Part shown: positions 1 to 8,117 of the stretch, piece after piece
How positions within the stretch are numbered: the first letter of the stretch is position 1
Layout: the number at the start of each line of letters is the position of its first letter
NCBI GenBank assembly: GCA_002404095.1
Contig: DHJA01000054.1
Location: forward strand, 8,003 to 31,467
Reading direction: 5' to 3'
Source of the DNA: Planctomycetaceae bacterium UBA4732
Lineage (GTDB): Bacteria; Planctomycetota; Planctomycetia; Gemmatales; Gemmataceae
Length of the DNA: 23,465 bases
Translations under genes and position numbers: made by a program
Notes under the pieces: generated by a model
The model's database searches: none
What the model was told of the DNA's origin: nothing
Seen by the model: only the letters and a program-made list of their open reading frames with translations

Positions 1-71
1 ATGGCGATGACGACCAGCAGTTCGATGAGCGTGAAGCCGCGTCGCGGGGTAGTTTTTAAGAACGCAAGCAC
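1..71 (-). CDS. DUF1559 prepilin-type protein, N-terminal fragment (cut by window edge)
   Basis: Only the first 23 codons are in the window. Read from a GTG at 71-69 they give a short basic stretch, then R-R-G-F-T-L-I-E-L-L-V-V-I-A. This is the prepilin peptidase recognition site (cleavage after the Gly) and the start of the hydrophobic helix of type IV pilin/pseudopilin-like proteins. The DNA from 1 to about 90 closely matches the start of the complete DUF1559 gene ending at 7981, including the leader GAGGTGCAGYC just before the start codon, so the two are paralogs. In this copy the aligned start codon is GTG rather than ATG. It follows kinase 175-3567 in the same direction, with a palindrome in between. 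Known of the family: DUF1559 proteins are abundant in Planctomycetes and their role is not established. Family assignment is secure by comparison with the complete paralog; the rest of the gene is not visible. Confidence 0.85.
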   Translation of the reverse strand, partial: MLAFLKTTPRRGFTLIELLVVIA

Positions 72-94
72 GGCTGCACCTCTTCTTTTTGCCT

Positions 95-154
95 GTTAGC
101 CCGACGCGCAAGCGAGGGATGCGGTTCAAACCCTCGCTTGCGCGTCGGGCTAAC
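95..154. repeat. Perfect 24-bp-arm inverted repeat
   Basis: Arms 95-118 and 131-154 are exact reverse complements (starting GTTAGCCCGACGCGC) around a 12-nt loop. The element lies between the stop of the WD40 kinase (175) and the GTG of the downstream DUF1559 gene (71). It could form a strong mRNA hairpin that stops or attenuates transcription, or stabilises the kinase mRNA. I see no long U-tract after it, so it is not a textbook intrinsic terminator. Its sequence is unrelated to the palindromes at the equivalent site of the second module. A dispersed intergenic repeat family is likely but cannot be shown from this window. Confidence 0.9.
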
Positions 155-174
155 GGTTCATTCTGTTAGTGCCT

Positions 175-3100
175 CTAACGGTCAGGCACTTCTTCCCACA
201 GCGACACGTTCCAGACCTTGAGTGTGTGATCGCGGCTTCCCGAGAACAGTCGCTGGCTGTCGGGGCTGAACGCCAGGCTGCTAACGAGGCCGGTATGGCC
301 GCGCAGCGTGTACCGCGGCTTCCAGGATGCCGCGTCCCAGATTCTTACCGTGGCGTCCTCGCCGGCGGTGGCGAGCCAGCGGCCATCGGGACTGAAGGCC
401 ACGGCACAGACGTCCCCGGTGTGTCCGCGAAGGGTTTCCAGTTCCTGGCCGGTCTGCACGTCCCAGATCTTGACGGTGTTCTCCTTGCCGCCCGTGACCA
501 GGCGCCCGCCGTCCGGGCTGAACGCCACGTTCAAATAAGGCCCGGGAACCCACGCGCCGATGGTGGGGCGGGCTTCCTGCTCCTTGTCTAAGCGGGTCGC
601 GTCCCACAGTTTTACCTTCCCGTCGCCGCTCGCCGAAGCCAGGTGCTTACCGTCGCGGCTGAACACCACCCCCCGGATCTCCCGGTCGTGAGTGCCGAGC
701 GTGCTGACAAACTTGCCGGTTCGCGCGTCCCAGACTTGCACAGTTCGGTTCGCGCTCCCCGTAACCAGGTATTGGCCGTCGGGGGGCCTGAACGCCACGG
801 CCAAGAACTCCGACTCGCCCGGGTGCTCCGGGAGTGTGAAGACTTCCCGTCTGGTCTGTGCGTCCCAGACCTTGACGGTAAACAGAGCACCGTTCCCGCC
901 GGCGGCGGCGATCCGCTGGGCGTCGGGATCGGGATGCCAGGCCACGCAGAAGACGATTTCCTTGTGGCCGGGGAAATCGACGCTGCCCTGTCCAGTCTGC
1001 GCATCCCAGACCTTGGGGGGCATGGCCCAGCCGGCGGAAACAATCTTTTGGCCGTCGGGGCTGACCGCCAGGCTCCAGATTTCATCGCTGTGCCGCAAGG
1101 TCAGGGTTTCCTGGCCCTCGTGGTCCGAGGTCGCGTCCCAAACGCGAATGGTTCCATCCGTGCTGGCCGAGGCGAGGCGCCGGCCGTCCGGGCTGAACGC
1201 CAGGCACCCGCACGCGCCGGTGTGTCCGCGGAGGCTGAGTACCTCCCGGCCCTCATGACCCGGAGTCGCGTCCCAGATGTGCACAGTCTTGTCTTCGCCA
1301 GCTGAGGCGAGGCGCCGGCCGTCCGGGCTGAAGGCGACGCACTGAACGAGTGCGCCGGGCTGCGGAATCGTGCAGACTCGCCCGCCGGTCGTCGTATCCC
1401 ACAGGTCCAAGCGGCGGCCGAAGCTGGCCGTGGCCAGCCGCTCGCCGTCCTGGTTGAACGCCAGCGCGCTGACGGGATGGAGGGCTGCGCGAGTTTCAGG
1501 AAAGGTGCATAGCGGTTCGCCCCCGGCCTCCGCGTCCCAAAGCTTCACGCTTCCCACCCAGTTCCCCGACGCCAGGCGCCGCCCGTCGCGACTGAACGCT
1601 ACGCTGATCCGATGCCTTTCGTGTCCGGCGAAGGTGCGCAAGAGCTGACCATTCCTCCAGTCCCAGACCTTCACATCGCCGTCACTTCCCGCCGCGAGCT
1701 GTCGGTCGTCGAGGGGACTGAATGCCGCGGCATACGCGGTCCCAACCGCGTGAACGCCGTCGCACGGGGCGGCGAACACCTGGTCGCCTGTCGTCCAGTC
1801 CCAGACCTTGACCTGCTTATCCACGCCGACGGAGGCCAGGTGCTTGCCGTCGGGGTGGAACGCGACGCTGGACGCAAAGCCGGTGTGCGCGGGGAGAGTC
1901 TGGACCACCTTCCCCGTCTTGCTGTTCCAGACCTTGACTTTCCCGTCCCCGCCCGCGGAGGCGAGGAATTCGCCGTCGGGGCTGAAGGCGATGCTGTTGA
2001 CCCCGGTCGTATCCTGGAGAACAACCGGTTCGACCCGGCAGAGTCGCATGAGGTAGTCCCACTCCCACTGGCGCAGGTCTTCCGGGCACTCGCCGAGCAG
2101 TTCCAGGGCGCGGCGCGGGTTGTTCACGGACAACTCGCCGTGGGCCAGTGCGATGCGGTGGAAGTACGCATCCCGCCGCGCGCTTTCGAGCGTGTCTTGC
2201 AATTCTCCCTTGGCATGGGTCGCGGCGTTCAAGGCATTTTCGGTGGCCCGCTTTTCCCCCGCGATGAGGATCGTGCTTGTCGCCAATATCGCCACCGCCC
2301 CCAACATCGCCAGGGCCACTGCCGCGGTGGTCGCGAGCGCCGCCCTGTTCCGCCGTGCGAATTTGCGGAAGCGATACCACGCCGATGGCGGGCAGGCCTG
2401 CACCGGTTCGTCGCCCAGGTAGCGCTGCACATCAGCCGCCAAGCCGTTGGCCGTGTCGTAACGCCGGTTGCGGTCCTTCTCCAGGCACTTCATCACGATC
2501 CAGTCCAGCTCCCCACGCACGATCTGACCCAGCTTCTTCGGATCGCTCCGGCGGTTGGCCGATACCGTGGCCGCCGCCTGCCCCAGCGTACTGATCCGCG
2601 TACTCGGCTTGGGCGGCTCCTCCTCCTTGATGATGCGGAGAATCTCGCCATACGCGGCGTCCTTGAACCGCTTGCGGGTCAGCGGCGTGCTGCCCGTCAG
2701 CAGCTCGTACAAGAGAACGCCCAGTGAGTAGATGTCGCAGCGGGTATCGACGCCCAGAGCGCTCATCTCCGCCTGCTCCGGCGACATGTATTCCAACGTG
2801 CCGACCATGGCGCCGTACTGCGTGAACAGGGTTCGCTCGGTCAGCTTTTGCTCCGTCGCCTTGGCCACGCCGAAATCGATCACCTTGGGCGCCGGCTTGC
2901 CGTCGTAGAGCGTGATCATGACGTTGGACGGCTTGACGTCGCGGTGGATGATGCCCTTCTGATGGGCGTGCTGGATCGCCTGGCAGACCGGCACGAACAA
3001 CTCCAGGCGCTCGCGCGGCGTCAGGCGGTTGTCGTCGCAGTACTTGGTGATCGGCACGCCGTGGACCAGCTCCATGACGAAATACGGCCGGCCGGTGTCC

Positions 3101-3567
3101 GTGGCCCCGGCGTCGAGGACGCGGGCGATGTTGACGTGGTCCATCATCGCCAGCGCCTGTCGCTCCGCCTCGAAGCGGGCGATGATCTGGCGGCTGTCCA
3201 TGCCCGGCTTGATGAGCTTCAGGGCGACCTTGCGCTGGACGGGGCGGTTCTGCTCGGCCATGAAGACGGCGCCCATGCCGCCTTCGCCGATCTGCTGCAA
3301 CAGCTTGTACGGGCCGATAACCATGCCGGGGCGTTCGGTGATGGGCTCAGCCAGTGTGGCGCCCTGCGGAACGGCGGGCGTTTCCAGGAAGCTTGCGCTC
3401 TCCTCATATGCCTTCAGCAGAGCCCGAACCCTCTGCCCGAGCGCCGTGTCGTCGCCGCAGACCTGCTGCAAATAGGCTTCGCGGGCCTCACGTGAGTCAT
3501 TATTTCGTGCGACTTCGAAAATCGCTTGTTCGTCAAGATGCATTGTGGCCATCGACGAGTCCTCCAT
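175..3567 (-). CDS. Membrane Ser/Thr protein kinase with 14 C-terminal WD40 repeats
   Basis: The protein has 1130 residues. An N-terminal helical segment (about 1-80) precedes a Hanks-type kinase domain at about 86-385. It has Gly-loop GEGGMG (94-99), catalytic Lys117 in VALK, HRD with Asp210, Asn215, DFG at 231-233 and SPE at 262-264, so all key residues are present and the kinase should be active. A basic stretch ([10 protein letters not shown], about 399-408) and one membrane helix (about 410-436) follow. That predicts a cytoplasmic kinase and an extracytoplasmic C-terminus. After a short helical linker with the sequence [13 protein letters not shown], residues about 512-1130 hold 14 WD40 repeats, enough for two seven-bladed propellers. 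Start: ATG at 3567 gives the longest form. ATG at 3552 has GGAGG 8 nt upstream and is a good alternative. The gene lies 90 bp after the sigma factor 3658-4230 and is a paralog of 8118-11513. Sensing by the propellers and action on the sigma factor are inference. Confidence 0.95.
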   Translation of the reverse strand: MEDSSMATMHLDEQAIFEVARNNDSREAREAYLQQVCGDDTALGQRVRALLKAYEESASFLETPAVPQGATLAEPITERPGMVIGPYKLLQQIGEGGMGAVFMAEQNRPVQRKVALKLIKPGMDSRQIIARFEAERQALAMMDHVNIARVLDAGATDTGRPYFVMELVHGVPITKYCDDNRLTPRERLELFVPVCQAIQHAHQKGIIHRDVKPSNVMITLYDGKPAPKVIDFGVAKATEQKLTERTLFTQYGAMVGTLEYMSPEQAEMSALGVDTRCDIYSLGVLLYELLTGSTPLTRKRFKDAAYGEILRIIKEEEPPKPSTRISTLGQAAATVSANRRSDPKKLGQIVRGELDWIVMKCLEKDRNRRYDTANGLAADVQRYLGDEPVQACPPSAWYRFRKFARRNRAALATTAAVALAMLGAVAILATSTILIAGEKRATENALNAATHAKGELQDTLESARRDAYFHRIALAHGELSVNNPRRALELLGECPEDLRQWEWDYLMRLCRVEPVVLQDTTGVNSIAFSPDGEFLASAGGDGKVKVWNSKTGKVVQTLPAHTGFASSVAFHPDGKHLASVGVDKQVKVWDWTTGDQVFAAPCDGVHAVGTAYAAAFSPLDDRQLAAGSDGDVKVWDWRNGQLLRTFAGHERHRISVAFSRDGRRLASGNWVGSVKLWDAEAGGEPLCTFPETRAALHPVSALAFNQDGERLATASFGRRLDLWDTTTGGRVCTIPQPGALVQCVAFSPDGRRLASAGEDKTVHIWDATPGHEGREVLSLRGHTGACGCLAFSPDGRRLASASTDGTIRVWDATSDHEGQETLTLRHSDEIWSLAVSPDGQKIVSAGWAMPPKVWDAQTGQGSVDFPGHKEIVFCVAWHPDPDAQRIAAAGGNGALFTVKVWDAQTRREVFTLPEHPGESEFLAVAFRPPDGQYLVTGSANRTVQVWDARTGKFVSTLGTHDREIRGVVFSRDGKHLASASGDGKVKLWDATRLDKEQEARPTIGAWVPGPYLNVAFSPDGGRLVTGGKENTVKIWDVQTGQELETLRGHTGDVCAVAFSPDGRWLATAGEDATVRIWDAASWKPRYTLRGHTGLVSSLAFSPDSQRLFSGSRDHTLKVWNVSLWEEVPDR

Positions 3568-3657
3568 CCGCCTCTCGTGTGCGGGGTTCGAGTGACAGTG
3601 CGAAAACCGGAGGCGATTTCCCCGATTGTAAAAGTGGTTTTTCCGGAAAACGTCGGG

Positions 3658-4230
3658 CTAAGGGCGATGGTCCGAGGCATCGGCCAGTTCCAGGCGGAGC
3701 CACGACTTGGCGTAAGCCCAATCGGCATCGGCCGTTGATTCGGCGATCCCGAGCGCGGCCGCGGCCTGGCGAATGGTCAAGCCGGCAAAGAACCGAAGCT
3801 TGACCAGTTCCGCTTTTCGACTGTCGTGGCTGGCCAGCTTGTTAAGCGCTTCGTCCAGCGCGATGACATCGACATTGCGGCTCGGCGACGCCAATTGCTC
3901 ATCGTGCAGTTCCACGCGCTGGAGCTGTCCGCCGGCTTTGGCGCTCTGCTTGTGTCGGGCTTGCTCGACGAGAATCCGTCGCATGGCCTCGGCAGCGGCG
4001 GCGAAGAAGTGGCCGCGGCTGTTCCAGTGGGGAGCCTTATCCGCATCCACTAGGCGCAGGTAGGCCTCGTGTACTAGAGCGGTGGCCTGGAGCGTCTGGC
4101 CGGGTTTCTCTTGCGCCAGACGCTGCGCCGCCAGCTTGCGCAACTCGTCGTAGACCAGCGGCAGCAGTTGTTCGGCGGCGTGCGGGTCGCCTTGCTCGAT
4201 GGCGGACAGGATGCGCGTGAACTCGCTCAT
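3658..4230 (-). CDS. ECF-type RNA polymerase sigma factor, kinase-associated (copy 1)
   Basis: The protein has 190 residues from the ATG at 4230 (MSEFTRILSAIEQGD). An in-frame upstream ATG at 4371 would add 47 low-complexity residues read from an intergenic repeat, so I reject it; the paralog 11607-12164 starts at the same motif. Region 2 covers about residues 12-100 (QATALVHEAYLRL, SRGHFFAAAAEAMRRILVEQARHK). Region 4 covers about 125-180 and contains the helix-turn-helix LTIRQAAAALGIAESTADAD. The sequence fits the Sigma70_ECF family, which is expanded in Planctomycetes and often encoded beside Ser/Thr kinases. I see no anti-sigma gene nearby; the WD40 kinase is immediately downstream on the same strand, probably in one operon. 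A plausible promoter lies 8 nt before the start codon, which would give a nearly leaderless mRNA. The target promoters are unknown. Confidence 0.93.
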   Translation of the reverse strand: MSEFTRILSAIEQGDPHAAEQLLPLVYDELRKLAAQRLAQEKPGQTLQATALVHEAYLRLVDADKAPHWNSRGHFFAAAAEAMRRILVEQARHKQSAKAGGQLQRVELHDEQLASPSRNVDVIALDEALNKLASHDSRKAELVKLRFFAGLTIRQAAAALGIAESTADADWAYAKSWLRLELADASDHRP

Positions 4231-4237
4231 GCCATAC

Positions 4238-4266
4238 AAGATAGCGGAGTTTGAGGGAGTACGCAA
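4238..4266 (-). promoter_or_regulatory. Candidate promoter of the copy-1 sigma/kinase operon
   Basis: Read on the minus strand, TTGCGT (4266-4261) and TATCTT (4243-4238) are 17 bp apart, a good sigma-70-like spacing. The -10 box ends 7 nt before the ATG at 4230, so transcription would begin at or next to the start codon. No Shine-Dalgarno sequence is visible between the box and the ATG, which agrees with a leaderless transcript. This rests on motif matching alone. Confidence 0.35.
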
Positions 4267-4296
4267 AAGTGCAAGGTTCGCCGCCCGCCGGGCGGG

Positions 4297-4411
4297 CCGA
4301 GCGCCAGGGAGATGCCGGGCCGGTGAGGGGCTTGCTTGGCGGTAAGGACCCCACCGGCCGCTCTCTTCCAAATTCGCCGCGTAGGGTGGACGGCCTTTCC
4401 AACCGTCCTAC
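4297..4411. repeat. Compound intergenic repeat, copy A
   Basis: The segment starts CCGAGCGCCAGGG and contains an imperfect palindrome, GGCCGGTGAGGGG (4318-4330) against CCCCACCGGCC (4349-4359). A second, decayed palindrome at 4381-4411 runs from GTAGGGTGGACGG to CCGTCCTAC. The same order of elements with clear sequence similarity occurs at 6934-7063. It lies between the end of the arylsulfotransferase-like gene (4428) and the start of the sigma gene (4230), so it may end transcription of the former and insulate the latter. Confidence 0.75.
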
Positions 4412-4427
4412 GCCGGGCTTCACTACT

Positions 4428-6866
4428 TCAAAACTGGCCGAACCGGCGGTTGAATTGCCCGTTGTCCCGGCCGTCCACGTAGCCGTCTCCGTCGAAGTCG
4501 AAATACCACAGGGAACCAGCGTCACCGGCGCTCATCTTGAACGCGGACCGGAAGAGGTCGCGATCCGATTGATCCACGGCCCCATCGCCGTCGCCATCGC
4601 CGAACAGCCGGAAGAAGGCGTCCACCCGGTCGCCCCCCGCCGAGCCGTCGCCGTCCCCGTCCAGCTCTCGGCCGAAGCGGTCGTGGACCCGGTCCGCGCG
4701 GATCGTCAGGGTATAACTGCCGTCCGCCAGCGACCCGCCGACGAACTCCGTCCCGGCGAACGTGAGCACCGCCACCGTCTTGCCGCTGACCAGCGAGATG
4801 CTCACCTGCGCGTCCACCAGGCTGCCGTCTTGCCGGCGCAGCTCGATCGCCCCGGAGTCGAGAATCGCGGCACCGTTGAAGGTGACGGTGAGGCTGTTGA
4901 CCATCGAGCGCTGGGTGCCGCCGTCGTTGAGGACGACGCTGTCCACCTTCTGCGGTGCCCCCGCCAGCGCGTCATCGACCCCCTCGTACAAGGTCCGCAC
5001 CCGGAAGGTGCGATACTCCGGCCTATTGGCCATCAGGTCATAGACCTTGGCGCCGTCCGGGCTCACTTCGATGCCTTGTGCGGGCGGCCTGGGCGGCTCC
5101 GGGCCGTTTTCTCCCAGCGTGAAGTAATAGTCCCCGTTCGAAAGCCGTTCCGCGGCCCCCAGGGCGCCGGAGTAGCTGCCCAGGTCGGCGTTGACCACGA
5201 GGGTCGCCGTCATCGTCTGCTCGTCGAGGGTCCACACCTGCCCGCGACTGTGCGCATTGGGATCGCTGGCACGGCGGGTGTTGCCGTTGTCGAAGAGGAT
5301 CAGCGTGTGGTCGTCGATGAAGTGGGCGTTGTGCTGGTGAGAGAACCACGGGTTTGGGTCCGTGGAGTTGACGGTGAAATCGCCGCCCTGCCCCAGCCGC
5401 CAGATGATGTGGCCATCCCCCGCGCCGCTGCGGTAGTCGATCTTGAGCACCCAGTCCTGATGGCGGATCGACAGGACCAGGTTCCCGTCGGCGGGCGACC
5501 AGCTGACGGCGTTGAGGTGCAGCCAATCGACCGCCGGGAGCCTGGGGACGGCGGCCGTCGGCCCAGGACTGCCCGGCTGCACGATCTCGCCCAGGACCGG
5601 CCCGCGGTTGACGTCCAGATGGTCGAAGGCATTCCACGTCCATGCCACCTGGAAATCCTTGTCGAGCACCACGATCATGGCTCCGATGTAATTGGTGGGG
5701 GTGCCGTGGATGCTGACGGTGCGCTCCACCAAGCCGATCACGGCCGTCTGCCCGTTGGGCAAACGCTCGACGTCGTGGGTGAAGCTGGTGAGGGCGTCCA
5801 GCCCCATCCCCGTCAGTTCCGCGTTCACCGCGGCGAGGTTCGTCTCCCGCACCACGTTGCCGGCCAGGTCGATCTCGCGCAGGACGTTCCGGGAGCCGGG
5901 CAAGGGGGAATCGTGATCGGCGCCGATCAGCAGGGCCGTGCCCCCCGGCACCAGGCTCTGGCCCGCGGCGGTGGAGGTGAGACCGGAAGTGGAGACGTTG
6001 TAGTACCACTCCACCCGTCCCTGGAGGTCAGTGGCCAGGAGGTTCGGGACGTTGCTCAGGCCTCTGGGGGCCTGGTGGAAGATCATGTCCTGCTCGGCGT
6101 CGCTCCCGGGGCCGGGCGGCTGCTGCACGGTGAAGGTGGGGAAACTCAATGTCGTCGGCAGGCTCCCCGTGGTGAAGAGCAGTGGGAGAGAAGTCGCGCC
6201 ATCGCTGAACACGTCCCGCATCTCGTAGGTGGTGCTGGGCAGCATGCCCGCCACGAAGAAGTTCGTGCTCGTTCCCGGTTTGGTGGGAAGATCATTGGTG
6301 CTCCGCCACGACGGCTGGTCTCCCGCCACGCTGAACTCGACGCGCACGGTGCCGTGCGGGCCAGGGCCGGGCTGGGTAGGCGGCACGCTGAACAGGGCGA
6401 CGAGGGGATTGAGCGTGGGTGTGACGACCGGCTGCGACCCGGACACCCGTGATTCCACGGCGTCGGCCGCCACCGCGACGGTCGTTTCGGTCGCCTGATA
6501 CCCGTCCTTGACGGTGACCTCGATGTCGTAGGCGCCTTCTTCCATCGGCGTCCACGCGAAGGCGTTGCTGGGGCTGAAATCGCGCACCACCCGGAAGGGG
6601 CCGGCATGGGGCGCAACGCTGAACTGGTAGACGGGCGCCGCCCCGCAGTCGGCGGCCGTGGCGGTCCAGGTGACCCCCTCGCCGACCAGCTGAGGGGCTG
6701 CTTCATTCGGGGCCAGCGAAACCATGCACGACGGCAAGGTCCGATCCTCGAGGGCTTCGAGGGTTAACCGGATTGGCGCCGGTCGTCGGCGCGGCGCGGG
6801 ACGGCGTCGGGTCCGGGCGTGGGGCGAACTCAGGCTCAGGGAATTCAGGATCGAGGAAAGCCACAT
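4428..6866 (-). CDS. Secreted arylsulfotransferase (ASST)-like protein with dockerin-like C-terminus
   Basis: The protein has 812 residues. The N-terminus has no classical signal peptide. It shows the Arg-rich stretch and the motif LTLEALEDRTLPS (34-46) typical of exported planctomycete proteins. Residues about 50-250 look like beta-rich Ig/fibronectin-like modules. Residues about 255-600 match the arylsulfotransferase beta-propeller family: H364 (FTHDVERLPNG), H450 (WLHLNAVSW), R468 (LSIRHQDW) and H510/H512 (FSHQHNAHF) correspond in pattern to its active-site His and Arg residues. The family moves sulfate between phenolic compounds, but the activity here is untested. The end (about 735-812) has Asp-rich calcium-binding-like loops, DGDGDGAVDQSD and DFDGDGYVDGRD, resembling a dockerin type I pair, which suggests anchoring to a partner or cell-surface scaffold. 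The start has SD GAAGGAG (6877-6883). It lies between the two sigma/kinase modules on the same strand. Confidence 0.85.
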   Translation of the reverse strand: MWLSSILNSLSLSSPHARTRRRPAPRRRPAPIRLTLEALEDRTLPSCMVSLAPNEAAPQLVGEGVTWTATAADCGAAPVYQFSVAPHAGPFRVVRDFSPSNAFAWTPMEEGAYDIEVTVKDGYQATETTVAVAADAVESRVSGSQPVVTPTLNPLVALFSVPPTQPGPGPHGTVRVEFSVAGDQPSWRSTNDLPTKPGTSTNFFVAGMLPSTTYEMRDVFSDGATSLPLLFTTGSLPTTLSFPTFTVQQPPGPGSDAEQDMIFHQAPRGLSNVPNLLATDLQGRVEWYYNVSTSGLTSTAAGQSLVPGGTALLIGADHDSPLPGSRNVLREIDLAGNVVRETNLAAVNAELTGMGLDALTSFTHDVERLPNGQTAVIGLVERTVSIHGTPTNYIGAMIVVLDKDFQVAWTWNAFDHLDVNRGPVLGEIVQPGSPGPTAAVPRLPAVDWLHLNAVSWSPADGNLVLSIRHQDWVLKIDYRSGAGDGHIIWRLGQGGDFTVNSTDPNPWFSHQHNAHFIDDHTLILFDNGNTRRASDPNAHSRGQVWTLDEQTMTATLVVNADLGSYSGALGAAERLSNGDYYFTLGENGPEPPRPPAQGIEVSPDGAKVYDLMANRPEYRTFRVRTLYEGVDDALAGAPQKVDSVVLNDGGTQRSMVNSLTVTFNGAAILDSGAIELRRQDGSLVDAQVSISLVSGKTVAVLTFAGTEFVGGSLADGSYTLTIRADRVHDRFGRELDGDGDGSAGGDRVDAFFRLFGDGDGDGAVDQSDRDLFRSAFKMSAGDAGSLWYFDFDGDGYVDGRDNGQFNRRFGQF

Positions 6867-6933
6867 AAATCACGATCTCCTTCTGAAGGCGGTCTGCCAT
6901 AGAATGGCGACGGCGACCATCCCGGCGCGCAGA

Positions 6934-7004
6934 CCGAGCGCCGGGGCGGTGCCGGGCCGGTGAGTGTCCTTCTTAGCGGTTGGGACTCACCGGCCGCTTT
7001 GCTT
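6934..7004. repeat. Compound intergenic repeat, copy B, first part
   Basis: The segment is similar to 4297-4373: it starts CCGAGCGCCGGGG and has a near palindrome, GGCCGGTGAGTGTCC (6955-6969) against GGACTCACCGGCC (6983-6995). The central block TTCTTAGCGG corresponds to CTTGGCGG in copy A. It lies between the end of the DUF1559 gene (7073) and the start of the ASST-like gene (6866). Together with the palindrome at 7009-7063 it repeats the compound arrangement of copy A. Confidence 0.75.
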
Positions 7005-7008
7005 TCAC

Positions 7009-7063
7009 GTAGGACGGGTTTCCTAACCCTTCGCGGCCGGACGGGTTAGGAAACCCGTCCTAC
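7009..7063. repeat. Perfect 21-bp-arm inverted repeat at the DUF1559 3' end
   Basis: Arms 7009-7029 and 7043-7063 (starting GTAGGACGGGTTTCC) are exact reverse complements around a 13-nt loop. The right arm ends 10 bp from the stop codon of the DUF1559 gene. This is the intact counterpart of the decayed palindrome at 4381-4411. The position fits a transcription end or mRNA-stabilising hairpin; there is no clear U-tract. Confidence 0.9.
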
Positions 7064-7072
7064 TAACCAATT

Positions 7073-7981
<909 letters not shown>

Positions 7982-8011
7982 GACTGCACCTCTTTTGTTG
8001 GGCGAGAACGG

Positions 8012-8050
8012 GCTGCTGCAGGACGGATTTTCAATCCGTCCTGCAGCAGC
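8012..8050. repeat. Perfect 18-bp-arm hairpin with 3-nt loop
   Basis: Arms 8012-8029 and 8033-8050 (starting GCTGCTGCAGGACGG) are exact reverse complements around the loop TTC. It lies between the end of kinase 8118-11513 and the start of DUF1559 7981, and abuts a second palindrome at 8049-8101. Such a hairpin in the intercistronic mRNA may reduce read-through or protect the upstream message. Confidence 0.9.
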
Positions 8051-8101
8051 ATTCGCCAGAATGCGGGCAGCCCTGACGATCACCCGCATTCTGGCGAATG
8101 C
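8049..8101. repeat. Perfect 19-bp-arm inverted repeat
   Basis: Arms 8049-8067 and 8083-8101 (starting GCATTCGCCAGAATGC) are exact reverse complements with a 15-nt loop. It shares two bases with the neighbouring palindrome 8012-8050, so the two form a back-to-back pair. It occupies the same intercistronic site as the unrelated palindrome at 95-154 in module copy 1. A dispersed planctomycete repeat is likely. Confidence 0.9.
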
Positions 8102-8117
8102 GGCTACAGTTGATTCG

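Noticed and set aside
175..1960. Possible tandem DNA repeats or CRISPR-like array from regular GTCCGGGCTGAACGCC-type motifs
   Set aside because: The periodicity (about 120-135 bp) is the coding repeat of WD40 blades ([10 protein letters not shown]); units are diverged and in frame.
1612..2727. 371-codon plus-strand open frame opposite kinase copy 1
   Set aside because: Complement of the WD40 and kinase coding region; repetitive PDL/VPD motifs are just the reverse of WD repeat codons.
4231..4371. N-terminal extension of sigma copy 1
   Set aside because: The added 47 residues are read from the compound repeat and are absent from the paralog.
4251..6452. 733-codon plus-strand open frame opposite the ASST-like gene
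   Set aside because: It is antisense to a gene with clear domain matches, has a Val/Arg/Asp/His-rich composition typical of reading the complementary strand of GC-rich coding DNA, and shows no domain.
7982..8089. N-terminal extension of DUF1559 7073-7981
   Set aside because: Translated from palindromes; it would place 36 residues before a prepilin leader, and the paralog shows the same start after GAGGTGCAG.
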